This document shows, in pieces, positions 1 through 13,600 of a DNA stretch of 64,000 nucleotides. The position numbers and the translations under genes were made by a program. A model generated the notes under the pieces. That model was not told the DNA's origin. It saw nothing but the letters and a program-made list of their open reading frames with translations, and made no database searches. Source of the stretch: Dryomyza anilis (Eukaryota > Arthropoda > Insecta > Diptera > Dryomyzidae); contig OX638133.1 in NCBI GenBank assembly GCA_951804985.1, forward strand, positions 70,872,367-70,936,366. Direction: 5' to 3'. Numbering within the stretch: position 1 is the stretch's first letter; the number at the start of each line of letters is the position of its first letter.

Positions 1-1283
1 AATAAAACCAAAAAAATATTTAAATAAAATAATGTCTATGCAAATATTAATCATTATTTAAAACAAAAATGAATTTCAAATAAAAAAAAAAAACAACGGC
101 AAAAGCCATGTTTTGAGACCTCATGAGCCCTTAGAAGTTTCGAACGCACGCTTTTACCACTCTCTACAAATTACGCATTTATAATGAATGCCTTACAAGG
201 ACGTCAGCAGCAGCCTTAGCAAAAATTTAGTTTAATAGTTTTATTTAAATTAATTGTTTTGTTATTTAAATTTTATCTTTCTTGTATAAAACGCCTAAAA
301 TTTTGACGTTCTACTTGTTTGTGACGTAGCCATTTTTATGTGTTTCTACAACTTTTTTTGTTCAATTGAGTAGCAAGAGTGTCGTATTTTGTCTGTATTA
401 CTATATTTTTTATTTTTCAATTTGTTTCCTTCATTTTACAACACCACTCTGTCTGTTATTGCTTTTGCGTGCAATGCGCGTTTTTAATTATTTTATTTAT
501 TTAACAATATTGTTAAATTTTTGTTTCTTTTCGTGTTTTTGAATTTTGGCGAAAAACAATGTTTTTTCTTCGTGTGTTATTTTCAAATTAATACTGTTTT
601 CAATAATAACTTAGGGCATAGGATGTTTTGCAAGTTGCCATTTGTAATTTTTCAAAACATTAAGCTTTGCAACTTGCTAAAGAGTTTCATTTTTCTTTCT
701 TTTTGTTATTTATATTTCTTTTAAATAATACCGCGTTAATATAATTTTATTAAATTACAACTTAATGCACTAAAAACATATGTATAAAAAATGTAATTTA
801 TATACTTAACATATATATATAATACAAAAAATATTTAAATATATTTATAAAAAATAATAATAATAAAAACATAAAAAGTACTTGTGCACAAAAGACTGAG
901 CTAAAAATATCTATTGCACATTTTTCTTTATTATATTTGAGTTGCTTTCAAAAACTTTAGTTGAGTTTTTTAAAACATCTACAAAACAATATAAAAAAAG
1001 TACAATTATTATCAGCTCGCAGTCTGCAGTCGTTACTAAAAAATAAATGAATGCATTTATAATATTTACAAATTGTTAATAAGTTAATTATGGCAAAGAA
1101 AAAACGTCAACACAACATAAAATCAGAAAAATTATTTATAATAATTATAAAGACAAAAATGAAAAACTAAATACATTCAGCTTTCAATTGGAATTACAAT
1201 ACAAAATGTACTTTTTTTTTAATAAGCATGCCATAAATAGGCAATAAAAATAGATTTAAAAAATAAAATGTATTTTTTTCACT
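1..1283. other. Downstream/3' UTR of Spred
   Basis: Strongly AT-rich sequence. It probably contains the Spred 3' UTR. Minus-strand AATAAA candidates lie near 745-752 and 926-932, but nothing selects between them. I recognise no gene here; the short Phe-rich frame near 521-724 is a product of T-rich sequence. Confidence 0.4.
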
Positions 1284-1520
1284 TTAGAAAAGTAATCGGC
1301 CATAATCATTGTATTGTGTTGTCGGTAGTTTATGTTGTTGCTGCTGCGGCTGCTGCTGCTGCGGTCGTTTGTTATATGCTTGCATTTTATGCTGCTGATA
1401 CTGTTGATCCACTGTATAGAGCGGCTGATTTTGTTGCTGCTGCTGTTGTTGCCAGTGTTGCTGCTCTGGTTGCGTATAATAATAGCTCTCGAATTGCTGC
1501 TGCAGTCTAGCCTCCAAATG
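1284..1520 (-). CDS. Possible readthrough extension of Spred (Gln-rich)
   Basis: Directly after the Spred stop the same frame stays open for 78 codons and ends at TAA (1286-1284). It begins HLEARLQQQFESYYYTQPEQ. It contains three glutamine runs coded by mixed CAG and CAA, and closes TTQYNDYGRLLF. Codon-level mixing within the runs argues against a simple CAG expansion. It has no ATG at its head, so it would be made only by readthrough or by a transcript variant. This is an inference: the stretch could also be untranslated 3' sequence with a triplet repeat. Confidence 0.5.
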   Translation of the reverse strand, partial: HLEARLQQQFESYYYTQPEQQHWQQQQQQQNQPLYTVDQQYQQHKMQAYNKRPQQQQPQQQQHKLPTTQYNDYGRLLF

Positions 1521-1647
1521 TCAGACTTGCGGTTTATGCCGGCCGCCACAGACGCCGCAGGAGACGCCAACCCAGTGGCAGGCGCGCAATGGCGGATAAC
1601 ACCATAGACATGGTACGACCAGCGATAGTAATGTGAGACCAAGCCAA
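1521..1647 (-). CDS. Spred: Spred exon 8 (end of Sprouty domain, TGA stop)
   Basis: After the acceptor TTTTTCAG it reads [20 protein letters not shown], continues [20 protein letters not shown] and V, and then TGA at 1523-1521. This is the hydrophobic, Cys-rich end typical of the Sprouty domain. The next codon in frame is CAT, giving a TGA-C context. Confidence 0.96.
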
Positions 1648-4600
1648 CTGAAAAATAGAAGAAACAACCAATTATTTTACAATTTTTTTTAATTCGCGTA
1701 TTTTAAACACGAATTTCTGGCATTTAATTTCAATTTATATGATTCAATATGATGTTTCGCATTTCATGAATTTGTTTCTCAGCATTTTTAGATATTGCGA
1801 CGTAAGATTTAATAAGTATATTGCCATTTATCTATTTTGCAACATTGCATTTATGTATTTCGGGAACGAATTTATGCACAAATTGCAGTTTAATATTTTG
1901 AATGAATTGTCAAAAACGGCATGGTAAAAATATAACTGACACATGTTCTTTCGGTTAAAGTATCTGCCGGTTAAAGGAAATTTAAATTACAAGCAGATAT
2001 AACAATTGATTGAGAAATAGAATTTTGTGCTAACTGTCGGTTAAAGTTGTAGTTCATATTATTACGAAAAGATGTACAAGCAATGAATAAAATTAAATGA
2101 GACGCTGGACAATTCAGCGTACGGAAGCAATTAGTTAGAAAGAAACGGAAGATCATTCAGCGCACTGAGGCGTGCGAGAAAGAGAAGATCAGCGCATTAA
2201 GGGCCGTTTTTACAATATCCAGTTAAGTGTTTCAATTCCATATATTCTATGGGTAACTCTAAGTTAAAGTGACAGTTAGTGCTAACCGTCCCTAAAACAT
2301 ATAAGTGCGAATGAGATGCAAATAGCATGCAGCATTCACGAAAATTGTAGAAGGTTCTCGAATCATGTCGAACTGATGCTATTGTTTTGACGCACTTAAA
2401 ACCCTTGAAATTTGCGATGAATATAGTGCACACCACACTAAGGGACAGTTTTTCCGTGCATGTTTAAACTCCATTTAATTAATCTTCCCTTTAAATTAAA
2501 CCACGTTTAACTTTGTTATTAGTTTTTTAGTGAATGTTTAGAATTAACACAGATCAAGACAATACATATTGCACCACAAGGTATTGACAAATAATTGTCT
2601 CGAATTTGACTTCTGATAAAAGTCATTCAATATTAAATAAATTAAAAAATTGTTTCAAAAAAATAAAATTAATATAACTCTAAATTTTAGCAACAGATTG
2701 AGCAACTTTAGCGCAAGCGAGAGTTTATTTTTAATGTATATTGTACAAAAATATAATTTCAGAATAACAATAGTGAAAAGTGATGTGAAAAAATTTCTTG
2801 TCAAAACGTTGAAAGACTGAAGCCCATCGTCAACAGACTGATTGGACCTTATCAGTGCGGCTTCAGACCTGGAAAGTCCACCATAGACCAGATTTTCACA
2901 GTACGCCTAATCCAGGAAAATACCCTAGAAAAACAGATCGACATCTACCACCTATTAGTCGGCTATAAAGCCGTCTTCGACACTCCGATAAGGGAACGAT
3001 TATACGCCGCAATGTCTGAGTTCGGTATACTTGCGAAACTTATAAGGCTTTGAAGGATGACCCTGAGCAACACACGTTGCTCAGTGAGAATAGGAAAAGA
3101 CCTCTCCGAGCCATTTCATACCGAGCAAGGTTTCAGGCAGGGTGACTCCCTATCGTGCGACTTTTTTAATTTATTGATGGAGAAAATAGTTCGAGCTGCC
3201 GAATTCCGTCAAAGCAGGCACTATCCTCAGCAAAAGTGTCATGCTGCTCGCATATGCCGATGATATTGATATCATTGGACTTCGTCTATTTGGGATCCAC
3301 CATCAACAGCAACAACGACGTCAGCCTGGAGATTAAACGGAGAATAACTCTTGCCAACAGGTGCTAGTTTGGGCTCAGTAGGCAATTGAAAAGTCTCTCG
3401 CCGGACAAAAATAACGCCCTAAAAGTCACTCATCATGCCCGTCCTACTTTATGGTGCAGAACATTGGACGCTGGCCTCCACCGATGAGAGAGTACTGGGA
3501 GCGTTCGAGAGAAAGATTCTCCGTAAAATTTTTGGCCCTATCTGCTTTGCTAACGAGGATCGAATCAGGATGAACCAGGAGCTGTATGAATTATTCGACG
3601 ACATTGACATAGTCAAGCGCATCAAGATCCAGCGGCTTCGCTGGCTAGGTCATGTCGAACGAATGGATGAAAGCACTCCAGCTAAGAAGGTGCTTGAATC
3701 GAAGCTCGAAGGTGGACAGCGTAGAAGAGGGCGTTGGAAAGACCAAGTTGAGGACAGCCTGGCAACGTTTGGTATTTCTAACTAGCGTCAGCGCGCGCAA
3801 AGCAGAAGCGACTGGCGCGGCTTTATCTCAGTGGCCAAAAACGACCCACGGTTGTAAGGGCCATTTAAGAAAGTAAGTTAAAACACAAACTAAGTTCAAA
3901 CTAAACAGAAACTAAGTTCAAACTAAACACAAACTAAGTTCAAACTAAACACAAACTAAGTTCAACTATCACTGAAAAATTGGCTTTGAATAATTCTAGA
4001 TATTGGTTGAACAAAATATTTTGGTTTTACATTCCAATTCCCATGTAGAAAACGCCAGACTTGAAAACGGGCGTAAGACATAGCCAACCTTGACTGACCA
4101 AGGCATGGTTAATTAGACTTTACCCAAAGTCAGCCATGATTGGGTTTCCATGTCTGATATTTTTCAAAGAGCTACCCAAGACTCATATAAAACTATAAGA
4201 ACAATGGAATAGTTTGTAAATAGATAGAAAGAAAGATTTTTTTTGAGTAGCAATGTCTACATTTCAGTTCAGGGTTAGGTTTGAGCAAATTCTTAGAACC
4301 AGTCTTGCGAAAATGTTATCATTCAGGTCTTCATCTAGAGATGGGCGGGTGCCTGTTTTTAATGGCACGGACACGCACGGGCACGACGCTAGGTCAGACG
4401 CACGAGCCCGACGTCTAAATTACAGGCATGCACGAGAAGCACGATAAAACATGGGATTTAAAAAGACACGAATAAACACGACAAAACACGGAAAAAGCAC
4501 GGAAAAACATGAAAAACAAGTGAAACGTGAAAAATAATACCGGAAGATTTTTGAAATCAGAATCGTTATTAAAAATGTGTGGAACCGAAACTGGAATCGA

Positions 4601-7600
4601 ATCGGAACACATATTATATTTTCTGATTGGAATCGGTGCTGCTATTTTAGACATTTTGAGAATCAGAATCGGAACAGATATTGGGTCAGATTAATAAAAA
4701 TCGACTTTACTCAAAACTTGAAGCAAATGCTCCGAATTGTCAAAATGTTTCGCATTTCATTTAATTAAAATACTAAAAATTATTTGCTAATGTTCAAAAA
4801 TATAAAATTTTAAATTGGTAGGTATTAATAAAAACGTTAAACTGAACCATTTACTATAAAAATTCTGAAATAAATTAAAAAATTTGCTCAAAAATATATC
4901 AGTTTGCTTAACAGTAAATATTTTTTTTTATTAATATGGCCCATTATACTCACGGTCAGGGAACGCAAAGAACCAGAATCGGATTAAAAAATGTATGGAA
5001 TCGGAATTGAAACCCATTAAATTTTTGGGTTGAAACCGGAATCAGAACGGGAACCACAATTTTAAAAATCTTAGAACCCGAACCGGAACCGATATTCCAA
5101 TGGGTTTTAGTCCCTGTAATAAATAATTCAAAAATTAAGTTTGATACTGTTTTATTCTCTTAAATCCATAAGTAAAACTAAAACAACAGATTTTTAAGAA
5201 CAGGTTAAAATACCACGAACATTTTATTTTCTGAAGCTAGAACTATTGGTTTTTTTTTTAATTAATGCAGAAACTATAAAAAAATCTTTAATGAGCACAT
5301 GCCTGATTTTGGAGGCACGGGCACGACAGCAACTAGCACGCACGGAGAATTTGCACGCTCTATCTTCAACCATTACTCGGCCAGTGATAAGTTATAGAAG
5401 CGGACTCGAGTAAAGTATCATTAGAGCAAGACTGGACCAAGCTTTTGCCCGTCGTATTTTCCTACATGTCCTACATGACAAATGTTGTCGAACATGTATT
5501 TTAGCATTTTTATAACTCTTAAAATACTAGTTGAGAAACCTATATTCTCAGCTCGTTTGTAACCACAAATTGTTGTTGCCGTTTTATAGAGTTTTATTTT
5601 TATAACAATTAGGGTCATTGTTACAGTATTCCGAGGTTAAGAATTGCATGAACAAAAAGATGCAATAAGCAGCGTCGTGACATGCTGATCATATTTGGCA
5701 TTAAAGTAGAATATAATGCAGAAGATCTCGGTATTGGTTCCGCGGAGCTGCTGCATACGTGTTTAGAACAAAGTTTCTAATCAGGGACTTAAAACCCTTT
5801 GGAATATCGGTTCCGGTTTTAAGATTTTTAAAATAGCGGTTCCGATTCAAACCAAAACAATTATATGGATTCCGGTTCCACACATATTTTTATTAATGGT
5901 TCCGATTCTGGTTCCAAGAATCGAAACGTTTCTGGTTCTGATTTATTTTCTTTGCGATCCCTGAGATGGACTAAACTCCTTGGAATATCGGTCCAAGATT
6001 TTTAAATTATTCCGGTTCCAACAAAAAAAAATTATATGGATTCCAGTTCCGCTTCCACGCATTTTTTTAATAACTTTTCCGATTCGCACTGTTTAGGTTT
6101 CAATCCTTGTTTTAAATACTATCTAAACTAATACTCCAAATTGTAAAACATTTTTTATTATGTCCAAAATTTATGTAGTTTATATTACTCACCGCTTGGT
6201 GCAGCCCGACTCATTGACACACTCGCACGGATGCGATGGCGTTTCACCCTCCGCATCGCTCATGCAATGATACAGCATACAACGTGCACAACCCATGCCG
6301 GTAATACATTCAAAACCCGAACGGAAACAGTCGGGCGCAAACTCACAGGCACCCTTGCGATTCCACTCGTCGTTGTAGAACTCGTGACAGTAGCGGCAAC
6401 GCACGCGTTGTTGCGATGCCGCCATGTGACACTTCTTCATGCTGCTGATATCGGAGGCTGCGGCGGCGGCGCCGGTTATTGTCGCCGCCGCCGCTGAAGG
6501 ATCCTTCAGCAACATGCCGGCCGTGAGTGGCGATGATTGTTGCGCGGCAGCTAATGCTTGTGCGGTCTCGAGCGCATTGCGCTTCTTGAGGGCGCTGATC
6601 GATTCGCGTCGTGCATTTAGTACTTGTGCGGCAGCAGGTTGATCAACAACTGGATAATTATAGTCATGAACCTGCAGCACCAATCAAGGAGGAGAATTTT
6701 AATTTGTTTTAGTATAAAACTATTATATTTGAAAAATATTTGTAATTGAACTTACAGCGGTCAGCGTGACGTATGAGTAATTCTCGCTGGCTGCTATTGT
6801 TGGTGGCGTCTGTTCGACAACATTGCTTGCAATGATTGGCGTTGCTGCTACTGCTGACACTGCTGTTGTGTTGCTGGTGGTGGTGTTGCAGCAGCTGCTA
6901 ATGATTGCGGTTGCTGACGGCGGTGGCGTTGATGGCATGCATGAGTTTTCGCTGGATATGTAATGTATGGTCGGTTTATCGGATTTATCGCTCTTCTGGC
7001 TTTTAATGCTGATCGAATCTCTGTGGCGTTCACCGCGATCGATGCTGCTGCCTGAAATGCAAATTGATGAAATTTGACGAATATGTTTGAGAGGAGATTT
7101 TAATTAAATTGGAAATAATCAAATTTCATATTTCTATACATTTTGATACTTTTTGTAGATAAATTATACATTTATTTTTACTAATATTTGCATTTATGTA
7201 TATAAAATACTACACGCAGAGAACATTTTTTTTTCAGCAAAAATAATATATTTGCAATCGTAAATTTGATGTTTTTTACTGGATTTTATTTCAATTTTTT
7301 TTTTAATTATTTTGGTATGCATTTGATGACTATGATTATATAATATGTTATTAACATATTTTTTTAAAATACTGGAAATTCATGTAAAAGATTTTTCAAT
7401 AAGAGCGCTACAAAAGTTTTTTCAAAGGTTTTTCAACAGGGACGCTACAAAAGTAGAGCGACAGGGACAGCAAACGACGCCATATTTCATGATGGAAAGA
7501 TATACGAGCCAACAACGAGTCGAAATTATTAAAATTTACTACCGAAATTCGAATTCGTATATATTTCCATCATGAAATGGCAAACCTTACTGAAGAGAAA

Positions 7601-10600
7601 TGTCAAAAGAGCGGCAAGAAATATGGCGTCGTTTGCTGTCCCTGTCGCTTTACTTTTTTAGCGTCCCTGTTGAAAAACCCTTTACCTACAAAAATATTGA
7701 TTTTTTTAATAAATTAAAATAATCTGTAAAATTACTGTTGTTATGTTTGATTGAGCACATTTTGAAAACTGAACGCCAAATCAGACGTGTATGCAAATTA
7801 ATTTTCAGAAAAGTTACAAGTGATTGTTTACGACCATTTTGTACACACTTTACCTATTAACTTACAATACTATAAAATGTACAATTCAATACATATTAAT
7901 TCATACTATTGAAAGACATAAAAACAAATTTTAAAAAATATAGGTACAATATAATAAAATAAAGAAACACATAGCAATTTTTAACTTACGCTGACTTCTT
8001 TCACTGCCCTCGGGACTTGAATGTTGTTGTATGCCATCGGTTTCCACAGGTAAATCCAGGGTCTGTGCAAAGTTATTAAAAATTATTAAATAACATAATT
8101 TAAATTGTGTAATGATTTTAGCAAACCATCAATTAGTAGTTTAATATATATTTGGTGTGTTTCACCATTTTTAGTTAAAGTAATTTAATACAATTTATAC
8201 TGTCTTTGTTGAATTTATATCGGTCCTTGTTTGTAATTTAATTTAGTAGTTATTTGTATAATTTGTTTTTTACAAAATTTTACAAATATGGAAAAGTTAA
8301 AAAAAAAAATTAAAATAAATTTAAATATAACGCTATAAAATTTAATAAATTGTAATCGAATTAAAAATTTCAAATTTTACAATCAAAAGCTTGAACTTTG
8401 AACTATAAATAAAAATTTAAACTCACCATAAATACATCATCTTCGCCAACGGAATCATATTTAGTTAGTGGTGGACAAATAATTGATGGATTTGATTTGG
8501 CCAGACCTGCAGCGCAGCACGACACAATGTAGCAGCGATTGATGGATGATGCAAATACATGTCGAAAAAAAATAAATTAAAGGACACGTTAATTAGCATT
8601 ATATTTGGTTCATTTAAGAATTAAAAAGAAAAAAATAACGTTTATGCAAAAGCCTAAAATAAAAACCGAAAATAAATGTTGTTTAAATAAGAATATTGTA
8701 GTTAACAAAATTTAAATTTAAAAAAAACGCAACAATTGCAATTTTATTTTTGAAATATCTAAACGTTGTTTTTTAGATTCAATATTATATTAAAATAAAT
8801 TCTAATTAATTCACTAATTGCAGCAGCAAATAAAGCACTAAATACCAATGAAATAATTAGCGCAGCAATATTAAAAATAATAAAAATAAAAATTTTAAGC
8901 AAGCTTTAGCATAATTTTCAAAAATATTTAGATGTTCTAAAGTCGTAGAATTACTACACAGTTGTTGGAAGAGAAAATTATAAACATTATTAAATTTAAC
9001 TAATTAAGAATTAATATTAATAATAATATTTAAAAGAAAAATTAATTATAAAATGTTGAAACTAATTTAATTGCGAGTTTTTTTAATACTCAAGTCGAAA
9101 CTTACCAATATTTTATATATTTTTGATTTTGATTTTGTTTTATTTTTATTTGCAAGTTACAAGTTTTAGTTTTGTATTTGGATTTTTGAGAATGCGTGAG
9201 TTTTTTTTTATTTTTGGTTTAGTTTGATATTTTGTTACAAGTTGTCCAATTATTTGAGGCAAAACAAACAAAGAAGAGCCATGATGTTAGAGACAAATTC
9301 GGAAAAAAGCAAAAAAGATAAAAAATAAATTATAAGAGACAAATCGGCATTAAAAAACGTTATTACAAAAATTACATAAATATATTTGTGTTTGCGCAGA
9401 ATGTTATATGTGAAGGTAGACGACATTTGGGGTTGGCGTGAGAGCAATTAATAATAATTAAAATTTTGAAAGAGTTTGAAGAATTTTAATTATGACATTT
9501 AATGCTAAATGTTTATATTACGTATTTTATAAATTTATAAATATAATTAAAATACTAAGTTTGAATTATAACTAATGGTCTTACTAGATAAAACGCATCG
9601 CGTGACTGCCAAACGATTCGTTTGAAGTCACATTTGGAATAAAGCATGGATTGAAACGATGGCTAACAATCCAAAATCTTTTCTTTGCAGTTCCAGTTCC
9701 ATAAAAAATAAAAAATGGTTCCTGTAACGGTTCTTAAATAATTTTTTATTTCGGGTTCAGTTCGGATTCCGAAAAAAATGTTCTAGGCACCAATTCCGGA
9801 TTAACGAACAAACAAAAAAGGCAATATAATGTAATTATAAATATAATTCTCATACATGTCTGACAAATCAACAACCTATATCAACATAACTATCACTTAT
9901 TACACCGTACGACCAAATTCAACTATTTTCTGAACTCATGAGAAAATCCTATATAATCTTAAAGTACGCTAATAAATAAAATAGACGTGTTTCCCAGTTT
10001 TTCTCATCAACAGCGATGCTGCTTTAAAATTGACAAAATTGTAAAAATATTTGAGAGAAGAATATATTCTCCCCTGCAGTGAAATCTCAACTAGTAACAT
10101 AAATTCAAATTAGTAACAAAGTTTCTAGATCAGTAAATTGTTAAAATGGATGCATAGAAAACCAGTTAAAAAATTGCTTCTTAGAGGAACGTGTCAAAAT
10201 TGTCAAAAAAAAAAATAAATTTTGAAATACATATTACATTTTATTTATTTTGTTTGGAGCAAACATCTTTCTTTTTAATTTTGTCGTATGACATTGTGCG
10301 ATTATTTGTATTTCTGTACGCCATGGACTTACACAATTTAACAAAGGACCTACGTGAAAGACCCTTACGATTGTGTCTTGTCTGCTAATAAAAATCAGCG
10401 CCAGTCATTCTCTCCTAAGCTGTCCTTGATTGAAGAAATGAAGATTGGAATCTGATGACTATGTCAATCGTCTTATATTTAATACCATTAATTTTTTTCT
10501 AGTGTTCCAACTGGTAAATAGAAACCAGTTTAAAGTAGGATTCAAGGAACTAGTTTATAGACTGAATGATACAAATTACTCTATAGACTGGTTAAAAGAA

Positions 10601-13600
10601 ACTAGTTAAGAAACTATTGAAATGTAATGCAAGAGGGGACAATTGACACAACGTAGGACATGTACATTTACAGTTCATTGTATGATAATGGGGTCGAATA
10701 CGGGCTAGTTGTGTGTCTACGGAGAACTAGACCAATACTAGTATATCACTTTTACTATTAAAAATTTGTTTAACATGGCAAATATTTTCATATAACAACA
10801 TTTAATAAAAAAAGTATTTAAACAACCTTTTTTCTCCAAAAAAAAAAAAAAAATTATAAAATCGCAAATTATAAAATAGTCGAATTTAAGTTTACTCGCG
10901 GGAGATCAGTCTTAAACGTAAGTAAAATGTGGGCATGTTTCGGTTCTACCAAAAAAAAGAACGATTCCAATATTTATAAATAAATAGACGCAAACATTAA
11001 AAACAAATATTGACACGCACCATATTTTAATCCATTTCATCGAAAACCATATTAGCCGGGTTTTGAACTGAGCAACATTTATGCCTTTCCTAGTACCAAT
11101 TTTGCTAAGCAGATAACCCCAAACTCAGAAGTCCAAAGAATTAAAGCATGGTGATACAGATGACATTTTCAGCGTGATAAAATCCAAAAATAATGTTCGT
11201 AAAACTTTGAAATGTTTATTTTATAAAAGAAAATTATGGTAAAAAAATTGGACAAATCGGTCGATGTACACGCCCACCTTCCATATTAACCGAAAGTTTA
11301 AACGATTATTACTTGGATATATAAAGAGGTATAGTAACAAAGATCAATATTAAGATGTTTTATTACATTATATATTAATATTAAAAAATTGTGCGAAATT
11401 GAACAAAAGTCACGCCCACCTCCCATAGTAACAAACAAACATTAGTTAGGAATTTAATGAGAATAACAAAGAAAATAATTTTTTTAATATTTATTTTAAT
11501 ATAAATATTAATAAATATAGAACAAATGTAAGATATTGGACAATACAACCCATAGTAATTACTTTTTTTTTTAATATGGACAAAAAAAGCTCTTCTACTT
11601 GACGATTAAAATTTTATACATACACTAAGAAAACAAAGATGATTATCAGAAATATCACAGCCCTAAATATCAAGACAACCATCTCTCAAACATCCGTCAA
11701 ATACGATAAATATTGCTGGCAACCATCTTTCAAATTTACGATTATGTATAGCAACCACCAATTAAACATCTGACAAATAGGAAGATAGTTGATGAATATT
11801 TGGAAAAGGTTCTCCATTAGAATTAGCGGAGTAATTTTTATTGAATTGAAAGAAAATGAATCAAATTTATATTTATTTATTCTAGAATTAAAACAGAATC
11901 CTGGTATACATCGCCATCGTCTTTTTAAATCTTTCGAAGGCAAAATTGTACAATCACTGGAAATTTCTTCGCAGAAGAAGCAAGTCCGACCGGCGATGCT
12001 GTCATCAAAGTAAACTCTAAAAAGAAATATTTTCCATCACGTGTTGATAATTTAAATCACAGGATATTTTATTATCACGTTTACCATTAAAATGTAATAT
12101 TTGAGTTGGCACTTTTGAAAAATGTAAAAGCGTCCACTGGAGTCATCATTATAATTACAGGACAACAATCGACAAAACGATTGTTATACATATTGTTAAA
12201 TTCATTAGAAAATAAATAAAAACAAACGAAATATATTTTATTTTTAATGTCGGTATAATTTAAAAATGTCAGATTGGAAATTTGACAGAAGAAAATTTTG
12301 TACGTCATCTTTTTGTATACTTGTAGCTGACGTAAACCGGTTGCCTTTGAGTTGCTAATAAGCCTACTTTTAGATAAGAACTTTAATGTATCTTTATGTA
12401 TACCATTAGGACATCATTCAGACAAATCAAAAAGGCATCTTCCGGTCAATCATTTGTATTACAAAAAGACATATTTTCCCTAACATTTCTGACAAATTTC
12501 GGACATCGATAACATTTAAAAGATAACTTAAAGATATCTTTCAGACATTATTTGTCTACTTGGGATTCTACATGGCGATTAGAATGTTAAATATGATCTA
12601 GTTCGATTTTTACATAAACATATTACATGTTTAAAATATAAACAAAAGAGAAGCATCATCAGATAGAAGAATATCTATATTTTAATTTAATGTATAATAC
12701 TAACATATTTCCAATTTGACTGACTTTAGAGTAACCGTGTGGCTAAAAAAAAAAATTCTAATTCACTTTTTTCTGACTTCTAAGTTTTCAAGTATTGTTT
12801 AACGAACCTCATTATCAGATTTTGTACTTAAAATATTAGATTTTTTGATTTTCGACCGCACCCGTTGCACACTGCGTCGGTGGCTCGCTTGGTTGGTGCG
12901 TTGGACTACGAGTCAAAAAGTCGCTGGTGCGGTGGAAAACGAGTCGAAAGGTCCCGGGTTCAATTCTAGTGATTATCACCATCTTTTTTTTATAGAAAAC
13001 ATTATTCTTTGTGACGCTACCTCTCGGCAGTCAATGGCAATCCTACGAGAGTAAACATTGCCTATAAAAAACTCTCACACCTCCGTTCGGATTCGGCATT
13101 GAACTGTAGGTCACACCACTTTGAGCTCCGCTTAAGTTCTTCAGGATTATAGCGCCAAACTATTATTATTTTCAATATAATTATGTTTATTTATTATTGA
13201 TTATAATTAAATGTTCTTTGTCATTATAATCAACCAATGTTATACGTTGTGGAGCATTTATGACTGCCCCAAAATATCTATTACTACTGGCATTGAGTTA
13301 CATTCAAAAGAATGCTTAATTAATATAATTCGCACTTTCATTTTTGCAGATTAGACGTCTAGGTACAAAAAATATATTAATTTACATTAATGATCATTGA
13401 TTTTCTTATGTCTAATAAACAACCCAATTCTTACGAACAAGTTTCAAATAATTTATATTAATTTTAATTTATATTGAAAAATGCTCTTTTTTAAAATCGG
13501 ATATATATTGATCAAGCCAACCACAGCTGTGTTACGTTGCACATATTAATTAAATAAAATGCTAATCATCCATCATCACATCACAAAATATAAATATTTA

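Larger units (their letters stand above)
3969..6192. other. Spred intron 7, part near exon 7
   Basis: Holds repeated GGAATCGGAACC-type sequence and a GCACGGGCACGACG-rich stretch around 4370-4500. No gene was recognised. The 64-residue frame at 4253-4447 has no family features. Confidence 0.4.

Noticed and set aside
1256..1642. 128-residue minus-strand frame and overlapping plus-strand Ala/Leu-rich frames
   Set aside because: They are other-frame readings of Spred exon 8 and of the CAG/CAA-rich stretch. The Spred frame explains the conserved residues.
6231..6642. Plus-strand frames opposite Spred exon 7
   Set aside because: Shadow frames of a real exon with clear Sprouty-domain residues on the minus strand.
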